DNA from: Rhizodiscina lignyota
Taxonomy: Eukaryota; Ascomycota; Dothideomycetes; Aulographales; Rhizodiscinaceae
Assembly: GCA_010015805.1 (NCBI GenBank)
Contig: ML978141.1
Location: 62,001-126,000, forward strand
DNA: 64,000 nucleotides
Reading direction: 5' to 3'
Positions 24,323 to 39,879 of the stretch are shown piece by piece (the first letter of the stretch is position 1; every line of letters starts with the position of its first letter). The notes beneath the pieces were generated by a model. That model was not told where the DNA came from. It saw nothing but the letters and a program-made list of their open reading frames with translations, and did not search any database. Made by a program: the position numbers and the translations under genes.

Positions 24323-24881
24323 TGCTGTCTCTATTCGGCTATAGCTCGTCTACTTCGAAAGGCCCTTTGATGGTGACTCCGATAAGAGTCGGTGGGAAGG
24401 AGGCCGAACGGGTTCGGACGTTTACATCGGTGTGGTGAATCCGGCATGAGAGACACCTCTGGCTACAAAGAAGCACACGTCGGACTGTAGAGAATTGAGG
24501 GTCAGAGCAGGCTGAATGAATCCTTTGCCATCGTGACACCAGACGGTGAGCCGTTACTCATGGCGTGCTGGGTAGCTTTGCCCCCCACCCCCGCTTGCAG
24601 GCGGCGAGTCGGGTTGGCAGGGGTGTAGGGGTGCAGGGCAGGGGTGCGAGCGCCATGACGCAGAATGTTGAGAGTGAGCTTCTGTTGATCCACCACCAAT
24701 CTCCATATCCACCCCAATCTGCAATCTCTGCAAGCATTGAGCGCAGAGGTTCGAGGGGCGATTATCCTCAATACTTATACCCATTTTCACACGCTCAATA
24801 CCCAGGACAACCTCAAATTCCATTTAGTCGAAGCTATTCAGAGCTATTGAACACAGGCCAAAGCGCCCAAGCAAAAGCAAG
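24323..24881. promoter_or_regulatory. Shared CLPX/GBE1 promoter with three STRE-type AGGGG sites and G-quadruplex motif
   Basis: This 559-bp divergent promoter holds AGGGG at 24619-24623, 24627-24631 and 24640-24644. AGGGG is the stress-response element (STRE) core known from yeast and from fungal glycogen genes. The same stretch (24620-24644) has four G-runs with short loops, matching the G3+N1-7 quadruplex pattern. A C-rich run lies just upstream at about 24582-24594. The sites are about 240 bp before the GBE1 ATG. Confidence 0.55.
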
Positions 24882-27282
24882 ATGGAAGTCACAAATGCTT
24901 CTGCAAACTCAGTGCAGCACGATGCACCCGGCCAGATACCAAATGACGGCACTGGTGTGTTCCTCGGCTCGCAATATCTGGCTAAATAACTAACACCTCG
25001 TAGGAGTGGTCCAATTGGATCCCTGGCTTGGCCCCTTCAAAGACGCCCTGCGAAGTCGATACACAAAGGCACACAATTGGATCAAGACGATCAACGACAC
25101 CGAGGGAGGACTGGATAAGTTCAGCAGAGGATTCGAGAAATTTGGCTTCAATGTTCAGGATAATGGAGACATTGTATACCGAGAGTGGGCGCCAAGTGCG
25201 CTTCGAGCGTATCTGGTTGGAGACTTCAGTAAAGCTGTCCCTTCTCTTGGTCTGAATACCTACTGACACATTCAAGACGGCTGGAACCGAGATTCTCATC
25301 AGATGAACAAGAATGAGTATGGTGTTTTCGAAATCACACTGCCTGCCGTGAATGGACAGCCTGCCATTCCTCACGACTCGAAAATCAAGGTAGGCTTAAA
25401 AAAAATTCTTTTTAACGAGGATTTATGCTGACTGGATAAAGATTTCTTTCGTTGTACCAAACGATCATGCCCGGCAAGAGCGCCTCCCCGCGTGGATTAC
25501 ACGTGTCACGCAAGACCTCTCAGTCTCTCCAGTCTACGATGCTCGATTCTGGAACCCGCCGAACGACGAAAAATACGTCTTCAAGAACCCTCGTCCTCCC
25601 AAGCCACTCAGCGCGCGCGTCTACGAAGCACATGTTGGTATCTCCTCACCAGAGGGTAAAGTGGCGACGTACAAAGAGTTCACACAGAATATGCTGCCGA
25701 GAATCAAGAACTTGGGGTACAACGTCATACAGCTGATGGCAATCATGGAGCATGCATACTATGCAAGCTTCGGATATCAGATCAACAGCTTCTTCGCTGC
25801 CAGCAGTCGATACGGCTTTCCGGATGAGCTGAAGGAGCTCATCGACACCGCTCACGGCTTGGGCATCACTGTGCTGCTGGATGTTGTACACAGTCATGCT
25901 TCGAAGAATGTTCTGGATGGTCTGAACATGTTTGATGGCTCGGATCATCAATACTTCCACGGCGGTGTAAAGGGCACCCATGAACTCTGGGACAGCAGAC
26001 TCTTCAACTATGGAAGTCACGAGGTCCTTCGATTCCTAATGAGCAATTTGCGTTTCTGGATTGATGAGTACCAATTCGATGGATTCCGGTTTGATGGCGT
26101 TACGAGCATGCTGTATCAGCATCATGGCATTGGAACGTAAGTTTGCCCTTGTGGATACCTGATCCTATTCGCTAACAATTAATAGTGGCTTCTCAGGTGG
26201 CTATCATGAATATTTTGGTCCCAATGTTGATGAAGATGGTGTCGTCTATCTCATGCTGGCTAATGAGATGCTGCATAACGTCCTTCCTGACATAATCACC
26301 ATTGCTGAGGATGTATCTGGAATGCCAGCACTCTGCCTACCATTGTCGCTTGGCGGTATTGGCTTTGACTACCGACTAGCAATGGCCGTTCCTGACCTCT
26401 ATATCAAGTGGCTCAAGGAGAAATCAGATGACCAGTGGGACATGGGCACGCTGGTGTTCACGCTCACAAACCGAAGACACGGCGAGAAGACAATTGCGTA
26501 TGCGGAGAGCCACGATCAGGCGTATGTGTACCAGATTCAAAGCTTGGTAGTACTATTGGCTAACATGCAACAGTTTGGTCGGCGACAAGACCCTCATCTT
26601 CTGGCTTTGCGATGCCCAAATGTATACAAACATGTCCACGCTCTCGGAGCTCACCCCGGTCATCGACCGCGGCATGAAGCTGCACAAGATGATCCGTCTC
26701 ATCACCCACGGCCTGGGTGGCGAGGGCTACCTCAACTTCGAAGGCAACGAGTTTGGTCATCCAGAGTGGCTCGACTTCCCTCGCGCTGGCAACAACAACA
26801 GCTACCACTACGCCCGCCGGCAGTTCAACCTCGTAGACGACCCTATCCTGCGCTACCACTTCCTGAACGACTTCGACAGCAAGATGCAGCACATGGAAGA
26901 GAAGTATGGATGGCTGCACTCTCCTCAAGCGTACGTGTCTCTGAAGCACGAAGGCGACAAGGTGATTGTGTTTGAGCGCGCGGGCCTGCTGTGGATCTTC
27001 AACTTCCATCCGTCGAACAGCTTCACGGACTATAGGGTTGGCGTTGAGGAAGCGGGCACGTACCGCATTATCATCAACACTGATTCTACCGCTTTTGGAG
27101 GGCATGGCAGTGTTCAGGAGGATACAAAGTTCTTCACTACGCCGTTTGCGTGGAATAACCGGAAGAACTTCTTACAAGTATATATCCCGACACGGACGGC
27201 GCTTGTAAGTTCCCCCTACAGGTATCATCACGAGAGCTTTGCTAACGATTCGCAGGTGCTCGCTCTTGAACACACTTTGTAA
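24882..27282 (+). CDS. GLC3: 1,4-alpha-glucan (glycogen) branching enzyme
   Basis: Glycoside hydrolase family 13 enzyme that makes the alpha-1,6 branches of glycogen in the cytosol. Seven exons: 24882-24954, 25004-25228, 25277-25389, 25442-26136, 26186-26521, 26574-27204 and 27256-27282, with introns of 48-52 nt. They join in frame to 699 aa, the usual eukaryotic length. The CBM48 domain ([18 protein letters not shown], then [10 protein letters not shown]) precedes the GH13 barrel. Catalytic motifs: [12 protein letters not shown], the nucleophile Asp in [12 protein letters not shown], the acid Glu in [11 protein letters not shown] and the transition-state Asp in YAESHDQAL. The family blocks [17 protein letters not shown] and [17 protein letters not shown] are intact. 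The tiny last exon adds only VLALEHTL. The promoter carries STRE-type sites, which fits stress or starvation control (inference). Confidence 0.95.
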
Positions 27283-27469
27283 GATATCAACCATTGAGGA
27301 CAGATACCGTGATTATTTGGGGATCAAGGTGGGCTTTCGGTCGTTGTAGATGTAATTTTTCAGGTATACGGGCGACGTCATGAGTAACGCAGCGGCGTAA
27401 AGAATAAAAATCTAGTAATTATCAAGCGTCAAATTCAATTGTGCAAAGTGCCTCATAATCTATCTTACG

Positions 27470-28901
27470 GCCCGGCGATGGGATAGCACCTCGTGCGGTG
27501 CCGGGCGTTAGTAGCCTCATAGAGGTGAAGCTGAGACTATCCCTACGATACGATTTCGACACTCTGAGCAACACCTGCTCGCCGCCGTGAGCTGTATAGC
27601 GTAGCAGCCGTCGAATACGCCTCGATTCGAGCCTCTCCTATCTTAAGTTAATAACTAACCCTCGCCGCTCCGTCTCCTCGAGAATATATACTACCCTCGA
27701 AAGTTATAATAGCTAGTACCTATTATATATAAACGACGATCCTCCTCTAATACGACTTATTACGAACGTACGACGGGTGTACTAATATTTAATACTAGAC
27801 CTTAGGGTCCAGGTAGGATATTTAGATATATAGCCTCTAGCTATCTATAGCTTCTAGCTGTCTATATTAGCAATTTTAAGGTAAATATTATCGAATAGCA
27901 CGTCCGAGTACACGCTTTAAGTCATCTGAAATATAAATTAGAGGAAGTAGATTATATACAGGCTACTAGTACTCGAGAGTATGTCGAACGAGGGAACGAG
28001 TAGATGTAAGAAGCTCGTTAAGGCCTAAGATAAGGGGGCTCTCGAGCTATATATATTGAGAAGTTTGGATGCTAATATCCGAGAGCCTCGGCCAATAGCT
28101 ATTCGTACGACACACCCCTCTAGTAAGTAGCCTTGATGCTTGCTGTAATACCCGATTAGGTAGTGGTGATAGGGTTGAAATATATATAAAAGACAGCTTG
28201 AATGCGTAGCTGTTTGACGTTGTAACCGCTCTTATCCTGATCCTGATCCTGATCCTAATCCTAACCTTAACCTTAACCTTGCTATTATAATAACCCTGCT
28301 ATCCTCCTACGATAACCCTACTCGAAGGCTCTACCATTTAATACTACTCGGCCTCTAAATGCCTAATAGCCCTGTCGATTGACTCTGCCTAGGGTATTAA
28401 TAACGTCGATGTCGTATAGGTGTACGAGGCGGCTGATAGAGGTGACTCGTAAGGCGGCTCGCGGAGGCGGCTCGCGGAGGCGGCTCGTACGAAGACAGCT
28501 CGTGCGGAGGCAGCTCGTATAGAGGAAGCTCGTATAGAGGCAGCTCGTAGAGGCAGCTTATAGAGGCAGCTCGCGGAGGTAATGAAGAGGTAACTCTAAA
28601 GGCGTTGATAATTGCGAAGGAGGCTGAAAAGGAGGACTTTACGTAGAGGATTATATATAAAGGAGACTCTTTAGTTCGAAATGATAAGAACTTCGAAAGA
28701 GTGCTTAGCTACAACGTTACAAACAGAATTAGAGCAAAAATCCGGGCTTATAACTATCGAACGAGGGGACGAGTAGATGTAAGAAGCTTGCTAAGGCGTA
28801 AGATAAGTGGGCTCTCCAGAGATATATATTTTATTTAATAGAGGCGGCCGCGAGGCCCCCTACCTCCTCTCTATAAATAATAAAAACAACTTTCAGCTGG
28901 A
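27470..28901. repeat. Interspersed repeat, copy 1 (unclassified, TpA-rich, RIP-like)
   Basis: A 1.43-kb non-coding element flanked by an imperfect 13-bp direct repeat (27457-27469 and 28902-28914), read as a target-site duplication. Its first ~43 bp (GCCCGGCGATGGGATAGCAC...) and last ~68 bp (...CCTCTCTATAAATAATAAA) match the ends of copy 2 at 32976-33652 in the same orientation. The body is rich in TpA and poor in CpA/TpG, the mark of repeat-induced point mutation. Inside are a direct repeat of about 74 bp (27985-28058 and 28758-28830), a TCCTGA/CCTTAA hexamer run (about 28234-28280) and a GAGGCGGCTCG-type minisatellite (about 28440-28585). No open frame of note. The long duplication suggests retroposition rather than a cut-and-paste element, but the class is unknown. 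Confidence 0.7.
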
Positions 28902-29258
28902 AATTTATCTTGCGTCATGTTGTTTAATTATGGTGAGTTCGCGGAGTCGTTCTTTCATGAATCGTACTCTGTACAAATTGGTGCTTTAAAGCCACCAGGA
29001 CACTCTGAAGATCAGTCGTCTAGGGATATCTGGGGGATCTCTACCTGGGCACCCTTTCGAGGTCAAAGGTCGACTTACAATTCCGATCTTCCTCTCCTGC
29101 AAAAGCTTTCAAGAACAGACCCATCAAAACGGGCTTAGCGCGTGCCAAGCAATCATAGCTCTCCAGCTTCACCCGAAGCCTTCTCTTTTCCCTTCCCAAA
29201 CTTCTCGACCACACACCTCTCCTCTCCCACATCTACCACCTCTCTAGCCTGCTTCAAA

Positions 29259-32619
<3,361 letters not shown>

Positions 32620-32975
32620 ACGAGTGAGGTGACGGTGTGATGATCGCCATTCTACGGCTACTCCCAAAAACTCCTTTTGTACAGATATATGGACAGGGCA
32701 GCTAGCTGGGTGACGATGGTGGTGGAAGAAGAGAAACGAGGTGTTGTTTTGTACTCCTAGCTCCCACATCAAATTCCTTTTCATTGTGCTCGGAGGGAGG
32801 GATGTAGATTGAAAAGAATTTGCGCTTTCTCTCTGTAAAGCTTGTATGACACGTGTGCCTCCGTGAGACTATCGATGCTGCTCTTGATCATATGATTTAT
32901 GAGCTCTCGACCCGCCAAAGACTCGAATACGAGTCTACATAGTTCATCCTTCACGAATTGAAGCCTCAGGTAAGT
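32620..32975. other. ATP2 3' region up to the repeat
   Basis: Probable 3' UTR and terminator of ATP2, T-rich in parts. It ends in the 16-bp sequence GAAGCCTCAGGTAAGT (32960-32975), which recurs exactly at 33653-33668 on the other side of the repeat copy. No gene seen. Confidence 0.5.
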
Positions 32976-33652
32976 GCCCGGCGATGGGATAGCACCTTCA
33001 CGCGGTGCCAGGCGTCAGTAAATATTTCGGACGATAGATATATATATAGCGCCTGATCGTGCTATTCAGTAACGAAGACCTTAGCTGTATATATAGAGAT
33101 ATAGACGGCCGAAGCGACAGACGGCCGAAGCCATAGAGGTAGGTAGACCCTGAGGCCTAGATAGTATATGTATTTATCGTACGCGTATTCGCGCATTAGT
33201 ATAGGCTCGCTATTCGCACGCGATACGTACTAGCTATCGCGACTTTCGAGATAGAAGGCTCGCTCGAGGAGATGGAGTAGCGAAGGTTAGATATCGACTT
33301 AAGGAAGGAGAAGAGGCTCGAATCGGATCAGCTCGACGGCTACTACGCTACACAGTATACGGCGGCGAGAAGGTATTGCTCGGAGTATCTAAATCGTTCG
33401 TAGGGATAGTCTCAGCTTCACCTCTAATAAAAGAGGCTTTGTACTGGGGAAAGTAGCTTATACGCGGGTAATAAGTACTCGAGAGTAGGAGCGAGAGGGA
33501 GTATATCTAGCGGCTTATAGTAGTTATCGCCTCAGAGCCCCAGCTGCTCTTAAGGGCGCTATTATTTATATACACATTGATATTGATTTGATAGAGGCGG
33601 CTGCGAGGCGCCCTATCTCCTCTCTATAAACAATAAAAACAGCTTCAAGCTA
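32976..33652. repeat. Interspersed repeat, copy 2, with perfect 16-bp target-site duplication
   Basis: A 677-bp element between perfect 16-bp direct repeats (32960-32975 and 33653-33668). Its head (GCCCGGCGATGGGATAGCAC) and tail (GATAGAGGCGGCTGCGAGG, then TCCTCTCTATAAACAATAAA) match copy 1 in direct orientation. But the internal block at about 33226-33432 matches copy 1 (about 27517-27712) in inverted orientation. The perfect duplication implies a younger insertion than copy 1. TpA-rich and non-coding. Confidence 0.75.
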
Positions 33653-33668
33653 GAAGCCTCAGGTAAGT

Positions 33669-34257
33669 ATCCATCAAAAGCGGCGGAGCAGACAATTTGA
33701 GCATTCAGCTCCGATCCTGGCCATGCCAACTCCTCGCATTTTTTCCAAACTCAGGAACGCGTCTTTTGAATTGAACCGAGGACTTGCAAGTGGGTGACAA
33801 AATAGTTGAGTCGTGGCTGTAGTATATAGAACTACGAAGATGTATATACTCGATAGTTGATATAAGTTATACACGCTGAAGCTGCGTGGTTTAGATAAAT
33901 AGACTCTAGTATACAATTTATCGACCTTTCACAGATGCTCTCGCTAGCGTTGAAGAGGAAACTTCGCTTCTGCTGAACACGTTTAAACTTCATAGAAGTC
34001 AACTATTTTGTCACCCTCGCGGACTTGCAAGGTCCCAAACTATCGTAGAAAAGATCAACATACAACCTAAGATATTACTCCGATGGTCAAAGATCTCCAT
34101 CTGCATTGCATTTGTTTGTGATGGTGGGATTCCCGGCTGTCCACAAGCTTGGAGAATAAGTACCAGCGTCCGGTTCTTGCTACATTTCTTTGTCGTTCGA
34201 ATCTCTGTTGCATCTAATTTCCAATCATCGAGCTTTGCGTTACCATATCTTCTCATA
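33669..34257. other. Intergenic region
   Basis: AT-rich; a minus-strand frame of 112 codons (34011-34349) overlaps the SnoaL-like gene and is taken as chance. The last 200 bp should hold the SnoaL-like gene promoter. Nothing else seen. Confidence 0.4.
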
Positions 34258-34786
34258 ATGTCGTCCCAAGACCAAGCGCTGCAACAATTCCTCCTCGACC
34301 GCCAAGCAGCCTTGACACCGCTCTTCGAGGCGGGCGACATCGATGCCATCCTCCAATTCTACGACCCGGATCTCAGCTTCTCAGATCACGGTACCACGGC
34401 CCTCTCCCTTCTCCCTCTACATGTTGTTTCTATATAACCCCCCTCCGAACCTAGGACTAACCTCACCAGCATGGCACGCCACAAATCAGAATTTCACCCA
34501 ATTCGAGTCCTTCCTACGCTCCACATACGCCACGTCTTCGTCGTTGAGGATGGAGACCCATGGTGTCTATGGGACCAAGGAGTTTTGTGTGTGGGAGTGG
34601 ACGCTGCGCGTCGTTGCGGCAGAGGACGATCCGATCAGGGGGTTAGTGAAGGGGAAGGAGATCGTCTTAAGGGGATGCTCATTGCATTGGTGGCGGAAGA
34701 GGGAGGGTACTAGTGGATATGGTGTGAAGGATTGGAGGATTGTAAGGGAGGGGGACTATGCTGTTGCTGCGAAGGATGGGGATTGA
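34258..34786 (+). CDS. SnoaL/NTF2-like small protein
   Basis: Two exons, 34258-34390 and 34470-34786, with a 79-nt intron, giving 149 aa. The start of the protein (MSSQDQALQQFLLDRQAAL, then DIDAILQFYDPDLSFSDH) has the helix-then-strand pattern of the SnoaL/DUF4440 cone fold. The junction reads SDH-AWHATNQNF, and later come GVYGTKEFCVWEW and SLHWWRKREG with a DWRIVREGDY end. Such proteins are often small polyketide cyclases or hydratases, or of unknown role. No biosynthetic partner lies next to it, so the function is open. Confidence 0.75.
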
Positions 34787-37700
34787 TGTGAACGAGAGGC
34801 GGAGGGGACTTGGAGCAGCGGGGCCGAGGTGAGATGTATCTATTGAAGAGCGATTAGAATGTCAAAACGGGACATTAAGAATGAGTTTACCGTGAGCCGA
34901 AAGATAGTACTGCGTGTGAAAAGACTGGCCGCATACACTGCCTCGCATCGTCCTGCACTTTGATGCCAAATCAAGCCTTTGGCGCGTTCAATTTGACCTC
35001 CGTGATGATAGCAGCCCCCAATGATATGAGTATCGATTAGTATTATGATCGGGAATGTCTTAGTGCCTTCACATATCGGCTTGTAATAATTCAATTTGTT
35101 TCATTGAAAAGATTGGTTTGGCGCGTTATGATATTGCGTTCTTCTGGAGAAGGACAGTTGAAAATATGAAATATGCATTCGCCCCAAGCTTACAACGACA
35201 AGACCTCAAACGTGTCTTGAAATTGGACAAAGGCATTGAACGGCCTATGAAGATCCTACAGGACAATTTTCGAAGGTGGAATTAATTGTAAACCTTGGAA
35301 ATTGCACGTCGAAGGCAAATGTGAGTTGGGGTTAAAGCCAGAGTTAGGGCTAGGGTTTCAACATTTGTCAAATTGGTGCAGAAGCCGAGAGCTCATGCCC
35401 ACCTTCCACCAATGTGCCTTGATATCATGCTGGGCTCTGTATCATGACGAGAAGTTTGGATTTGGTTAAATGAAGGAGAAACATTGATGAGAGTGGATAA
35501 CTACCTGGGAGGTGCGAAGAGACCTTTTTTCCAGGGCGACGGCGAGCGTGGAATCCTGTCCAAGCGCTTGAGCAGCGACAAATGGTGCGTGTCTTAACTA
35601 TGTCTCCACGTAAACGTTTGTAATTACACCAGCGCTGAAGGCCATATGATCTTGAGCGGCTCCAAAGCGAACAGGAGCATTCTAACCAGAACAAGCCAAA
35701 CAAGACGTCCGCTCCATAGACACTCCTCAGTCTTTGCCAAGTCAATAACTGGTCGACACCAAGAAAGATGCAATTGGGCATATCGGCGACTTTGTGCACC
35801 AAATCGCACAGTTGAGAATGACTTGCCAAGTCATGTAGACGCTTATTTGGCTCAGACGCGTAATGAACCCCTTGACGAAATGAGAGAATTGTAGTAATAG
35901 AACTTTTTGGAAAATCGGCGGCGAATCCTACGCCTAGAGGCATGGCAGCGATTACAGGGCTTACTGTTTACAGCAGATGTGCGGCATTTTTCTTCAAGTG
36001 CTTCTTAGCTTTGGCAGAAGACGATAGCCTAAAGAAAGCTTGGTATCAAGTCCGAAGCGAACCGGATCTCGGCGCTCGCGTCCCAAAGCAGAACGTCTGC
36101 GCTACCGGTACAGCATCCGGAGAAGCGTTGAAACTTGAAGGATGAAGATACTGTGGTTGAGGCTGAAACGTACAGACTTATCATCTCTGCCAACAACCAG
36201 GAACAGCGCAAGAGGCTTGACTTTTGACTTTTCGGAACATCCGCAGCGGCGCAAAGACAAGCTCTTAGGGCCTTGCCAGAATGCCTGTTGCTTTCAGCAT
36301 CGGGGTGAAACTTAGCCGGGTGAAACAGGGGGTGATATCGAGAAGGGTTTCCGTGATATGGTACCGGGGTACCGCGCAAAACGCCAATGTTTATCGGGGC
36401 TTGAGCGTCTTTGTTTGCACAAAAACCCTAGACTGTTTGGAAGGGATTAAACAAGGTCGGAGTTGTGCGTTTGTTTCGTCGGAAACACTTTCGGTGTCAG
36501 TGGAGGAATGCAGCCTGGTAATAATTGAGCATTGTTGTGCGCTGGGGATAAATGGGCAAAATGCGCGAGTGAGATTTCGCGAGCATCGGAAATTCAGAGG
36601 ATGCCCAACGGCCGCTCATGCAAGTCATCGTGAACACCAAGAGAAGACCCTTAAAGAAAATGCCTCTGCGTAGGGCTGGATTTCGCTTGTCGCGTTTAAC
36701 GGTCGCTCGGGGTTGCGCAAGCGTTTTCGCGAGGCGGTCTCGAATTGAGGCTGAAGAGGCTCAAATCGACGGACGGGCAAAATGGCGAAAGTCGGGATGA
36801 GACTCGGACGGTAAAATGGCATTGCCGGGCGCGAGGAAAGTCATCACGAGAGCACGGTGACAAGCCATGGAAAGGAAGAAATGGGCTCGCTGGCGGTTCG
36901 ACAACGCGGTCTGAAGTCGGGTGGGTCGGTGGTTGTGCTGTGCGCTTCGGAACAGAGCGAGTAATGCGTGCAAGGGAAACGCGGGAGACCCGCAACGACG
37001 ACGACGAATTACGGAGAATCGATGCTCTGGATGGAAGGAGACATTGCTGTTTACATTTGCATTCTGTCGAGTGGCACGACGATTAGCCATTGTTGCTAGC
37101 GACGTGGCGTGTGATGAACTGCCGACGGCTGTCGAGAAGAAAGAAGCATTTCGAGATTTTCACGATGGATGCAGCAGCGCCAAAAGCAACGGCTCTCCTC
37201 GACGAGGTTCGGAGAAAAAGTCGCTGCAAAAAAGGGCAGTCGAGCACGGCCTTCTCGAAGAGCGTCGAAACATTTCGATAAAATACAAGCCGGTGCTGGT
37301 CTTTCCTGATTGCGGTCGTATAATTACACGCGCCGATAGGGTTTAATATCCGCGTTTCAATCGGGGCTACTGCGGCCACACTTTCCGTGCCGCGTGATTG
37401 GCGTTGAGCGTGGACGTGGTGGAAGGGCCAAGCAGCGATCGTGGGTCTATCGTGCAGCGCGAAAGGTGGGCCGCGGTGCATGCAACCCGCGCGCATCCGT
37501 CACGATATGAGAAGAGCTTTTCAGCGCGCATGCTGCAGAGCGCCTTCTGTCGCTCAATTGTGCCTGCTGTGCTTTCTGCTCGGTCGCGCGACTCGAATTG
37601 ACGCAGAACGGACGGCGAAAGGGCTCTTCGGCCTCTGAAGAAGGGCTGGCAGAGCGTGACGACTTGCCGCGCTGACTACGACCCCCGCAAGCCCGCGCCG

Positions 37701-39879
37701 TCATCGAACAGCTGGACCTTGCTGGCCGTGTGCGGCGTGATTGGCGAATTGTGGCCGTTGTTCAAGCCGCCCGCTTTGGACAGCAAGTCGCACCAGCTTG
37801 GACGACTGCAGCGCTGCTTGCATGGGCCTCACCTCAGTAAGCATTACTCGCTGATGGCAGGATTGTCTGGCAGTTGCACCGCAAGCACGAGATGTGGAAT
37901 CCCCCGGATTTGGCGCAATTGGGGAACTATTGATGTCTTTCATTCGACAAGAGTCGAGGGAGGGCCTTGAAACGCATGTGTGGACATTGGCAGGCCGTAT
38001 GCGGGGGCCAAGAGGCCTTGAGGGTCGATCTGTAACCCATATCTATATGACAAGAGATGTTGATGAATTGTAATATTATACTTGGCACCGTGACTAGTAT
38101 ATAGCATTGCCGCACATGCTTTGTAGATTCCTCATACCGCAGTGATCGCAGCTATCGCCAGACGGAGACAGAAAGGTTTGACTAAGAGGGCTGATCTTTG
38201 AGCCTCACCCGGAGTCACTCCAGGCTTAGTGTCGGAACGAGTTTTGGACGGTTTCCTTGTCCTAGAAAAGCATGTCTGCTTAATCATGGCGTTTCTTTGG
38301 GGCCTGTTAATTACCGCGTCTGGTGAGTTGTTGGAGCTCTCTCCAGCGTCGACGCACACCGCACATGCGAACAAGTTGTTGGCGACGTTTGGAAGCATTG
38401 GGACTCGTGCAAAGAGAGAAAATCGCGCAGTCTAAATAAGGTGTTGCGAAGAGATGATTCGAATTAAGGAGCGCCGAATGCGAGACGAGGAAAGTGGAAT
38501 GAGGCGTTCCCACTGGGCTGTCGATGGCCTCTGCGCAGCTGCAAAATTCTCACACGCCAGGCGTGAAAAATACCGCAAGGCGAGTGGCAGCATACAATAC
38601 TTTACCGGCATCACCGGATACAGCCGTCAAGCTGGCCTGTTTCATGCGCATGCAGGCCAATCCCTGCACCGTTTGTGATGCAATCCTTGACCGCCTGGCC
38701 CAAGCTCTGATAGCAGCCGCGAGGTGATGGGTTGCGGTGCGCGTCGTGAGGCCGGCGAGCTATCACCACTGCTCTTGACGCTCTCTTGCGCTGGCCGGCC
38801 CGGCGGAGGTGTAGCAATGGCAGTCTGGAGCATCGTGAGCAAGGCAGGGGCGGCATTGAGCGAGCAGCTCTTGTTGGGAGTGATGGTAGCCAGCTGCAAT
38901 ATGTGAAGCTTCCCGCGCCTGTGCCAGGGCCCCTCGCCGTGCAAATTCTCAGTGATCCGCGGGATCGGTGCGTCCGCATTTGCTGCTATCACGATTCCCT
39001 GAGCCTGCTCCACCCAGAAGGGCAGCAGATCCCACGCCGAGAGGCCTCATCGGCCAGCGAGGATTACGGCTAGCGCTGCAGAGCGACCTGACAGAGCGGC
39101 GCGCTGCCATTGGCAACGGGGCGTCTTTAAAACGGCTTCCCGCTCCCCTCCCCCAATGCCCAGCCGCGAGCGAACCATATCGTCGAGCTAGAGCATAGCA
39201 AGGCCGCCCGCCCCTCACTGTGAGCTTCCCGTCACCGTACTTGAAGTGCTGCAGCTCCCTCCGTCCACTCTGTCTCCACCCGCTCACTGTCACCCTCGCT
39301 CCGACTGAACGCCAGTCCTCTCTCCGCGAGCGTCGAGAGAGCTTCAATTGCGACCGCACAGGAGGCGGCACTCCCCAATTGCGCTCAATTGAGTGGCAGG
39401 ACGCGTACCAGCCAACCCGGTGCATTTTCGCTGGTGAGTAAGCTCCGACTGCACATTTTTCTGCCTCGCCGCCTTCCACCCGCGCACGCAAAGCCATCAC
39501 GATTCCATTGGATTCGGAGCAGAAGGCGTTCGAGACAGCAGCTCTCTCGAGCTCAATCGACCAGCGGTCGTTGGCAAGGCGCTCTTAAGCAGCACAATCG
39601 CGCTGGCTGTGAGTGGAGAATGCGCTCGAAAGCTTTGGCCTCCTAAACGGGCTAGCTCGGCCGCTGGAAATTACGGCCATCACAACAAACCCAGCGCTAT
39701 ATAGCTCGCACCTCCCAAGCACTTTCCACTCTCCATCACCCCCGGCCTTTCTCACTCGACCGCCGTCACGCGACACCGCGCAATTGCGCACCAGGACTGC
39801 GAGGACACGTTAAGACTAACATCCCATCTCCCACAGAACACCCAGTCTTATCAACACCATCGCATCTCCACTCAACGCC
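34787..39879. other. Five-kb gene-poor region upstream of PMA1
   Basis: No recognised protein domain in either strand. The longest frame is a 172-codon minus-strand one (35425-35943) without known motifs. At 35329-35360 a short degenerate TTAGGG-like stretch occurs. From about 36600 to 39800 the sequence is rich in CpG and in CAATTG/GCGCG words, unlike the AT-rich 34.8-35.4 kb part, and looks like a long promoter or leader region rather than a decayed repeat. It ends at the PMA1 start; the CT/CA-rich last 150 bp is typical of a strong fungal promoter and 5' UTR. Confidence 0.4.

Noticed and set aside
35329-35360. TTAGGG-like stretch as a telomere remnant
   Set aside because: Too short and degenerate, and surrounded by unique sequence.
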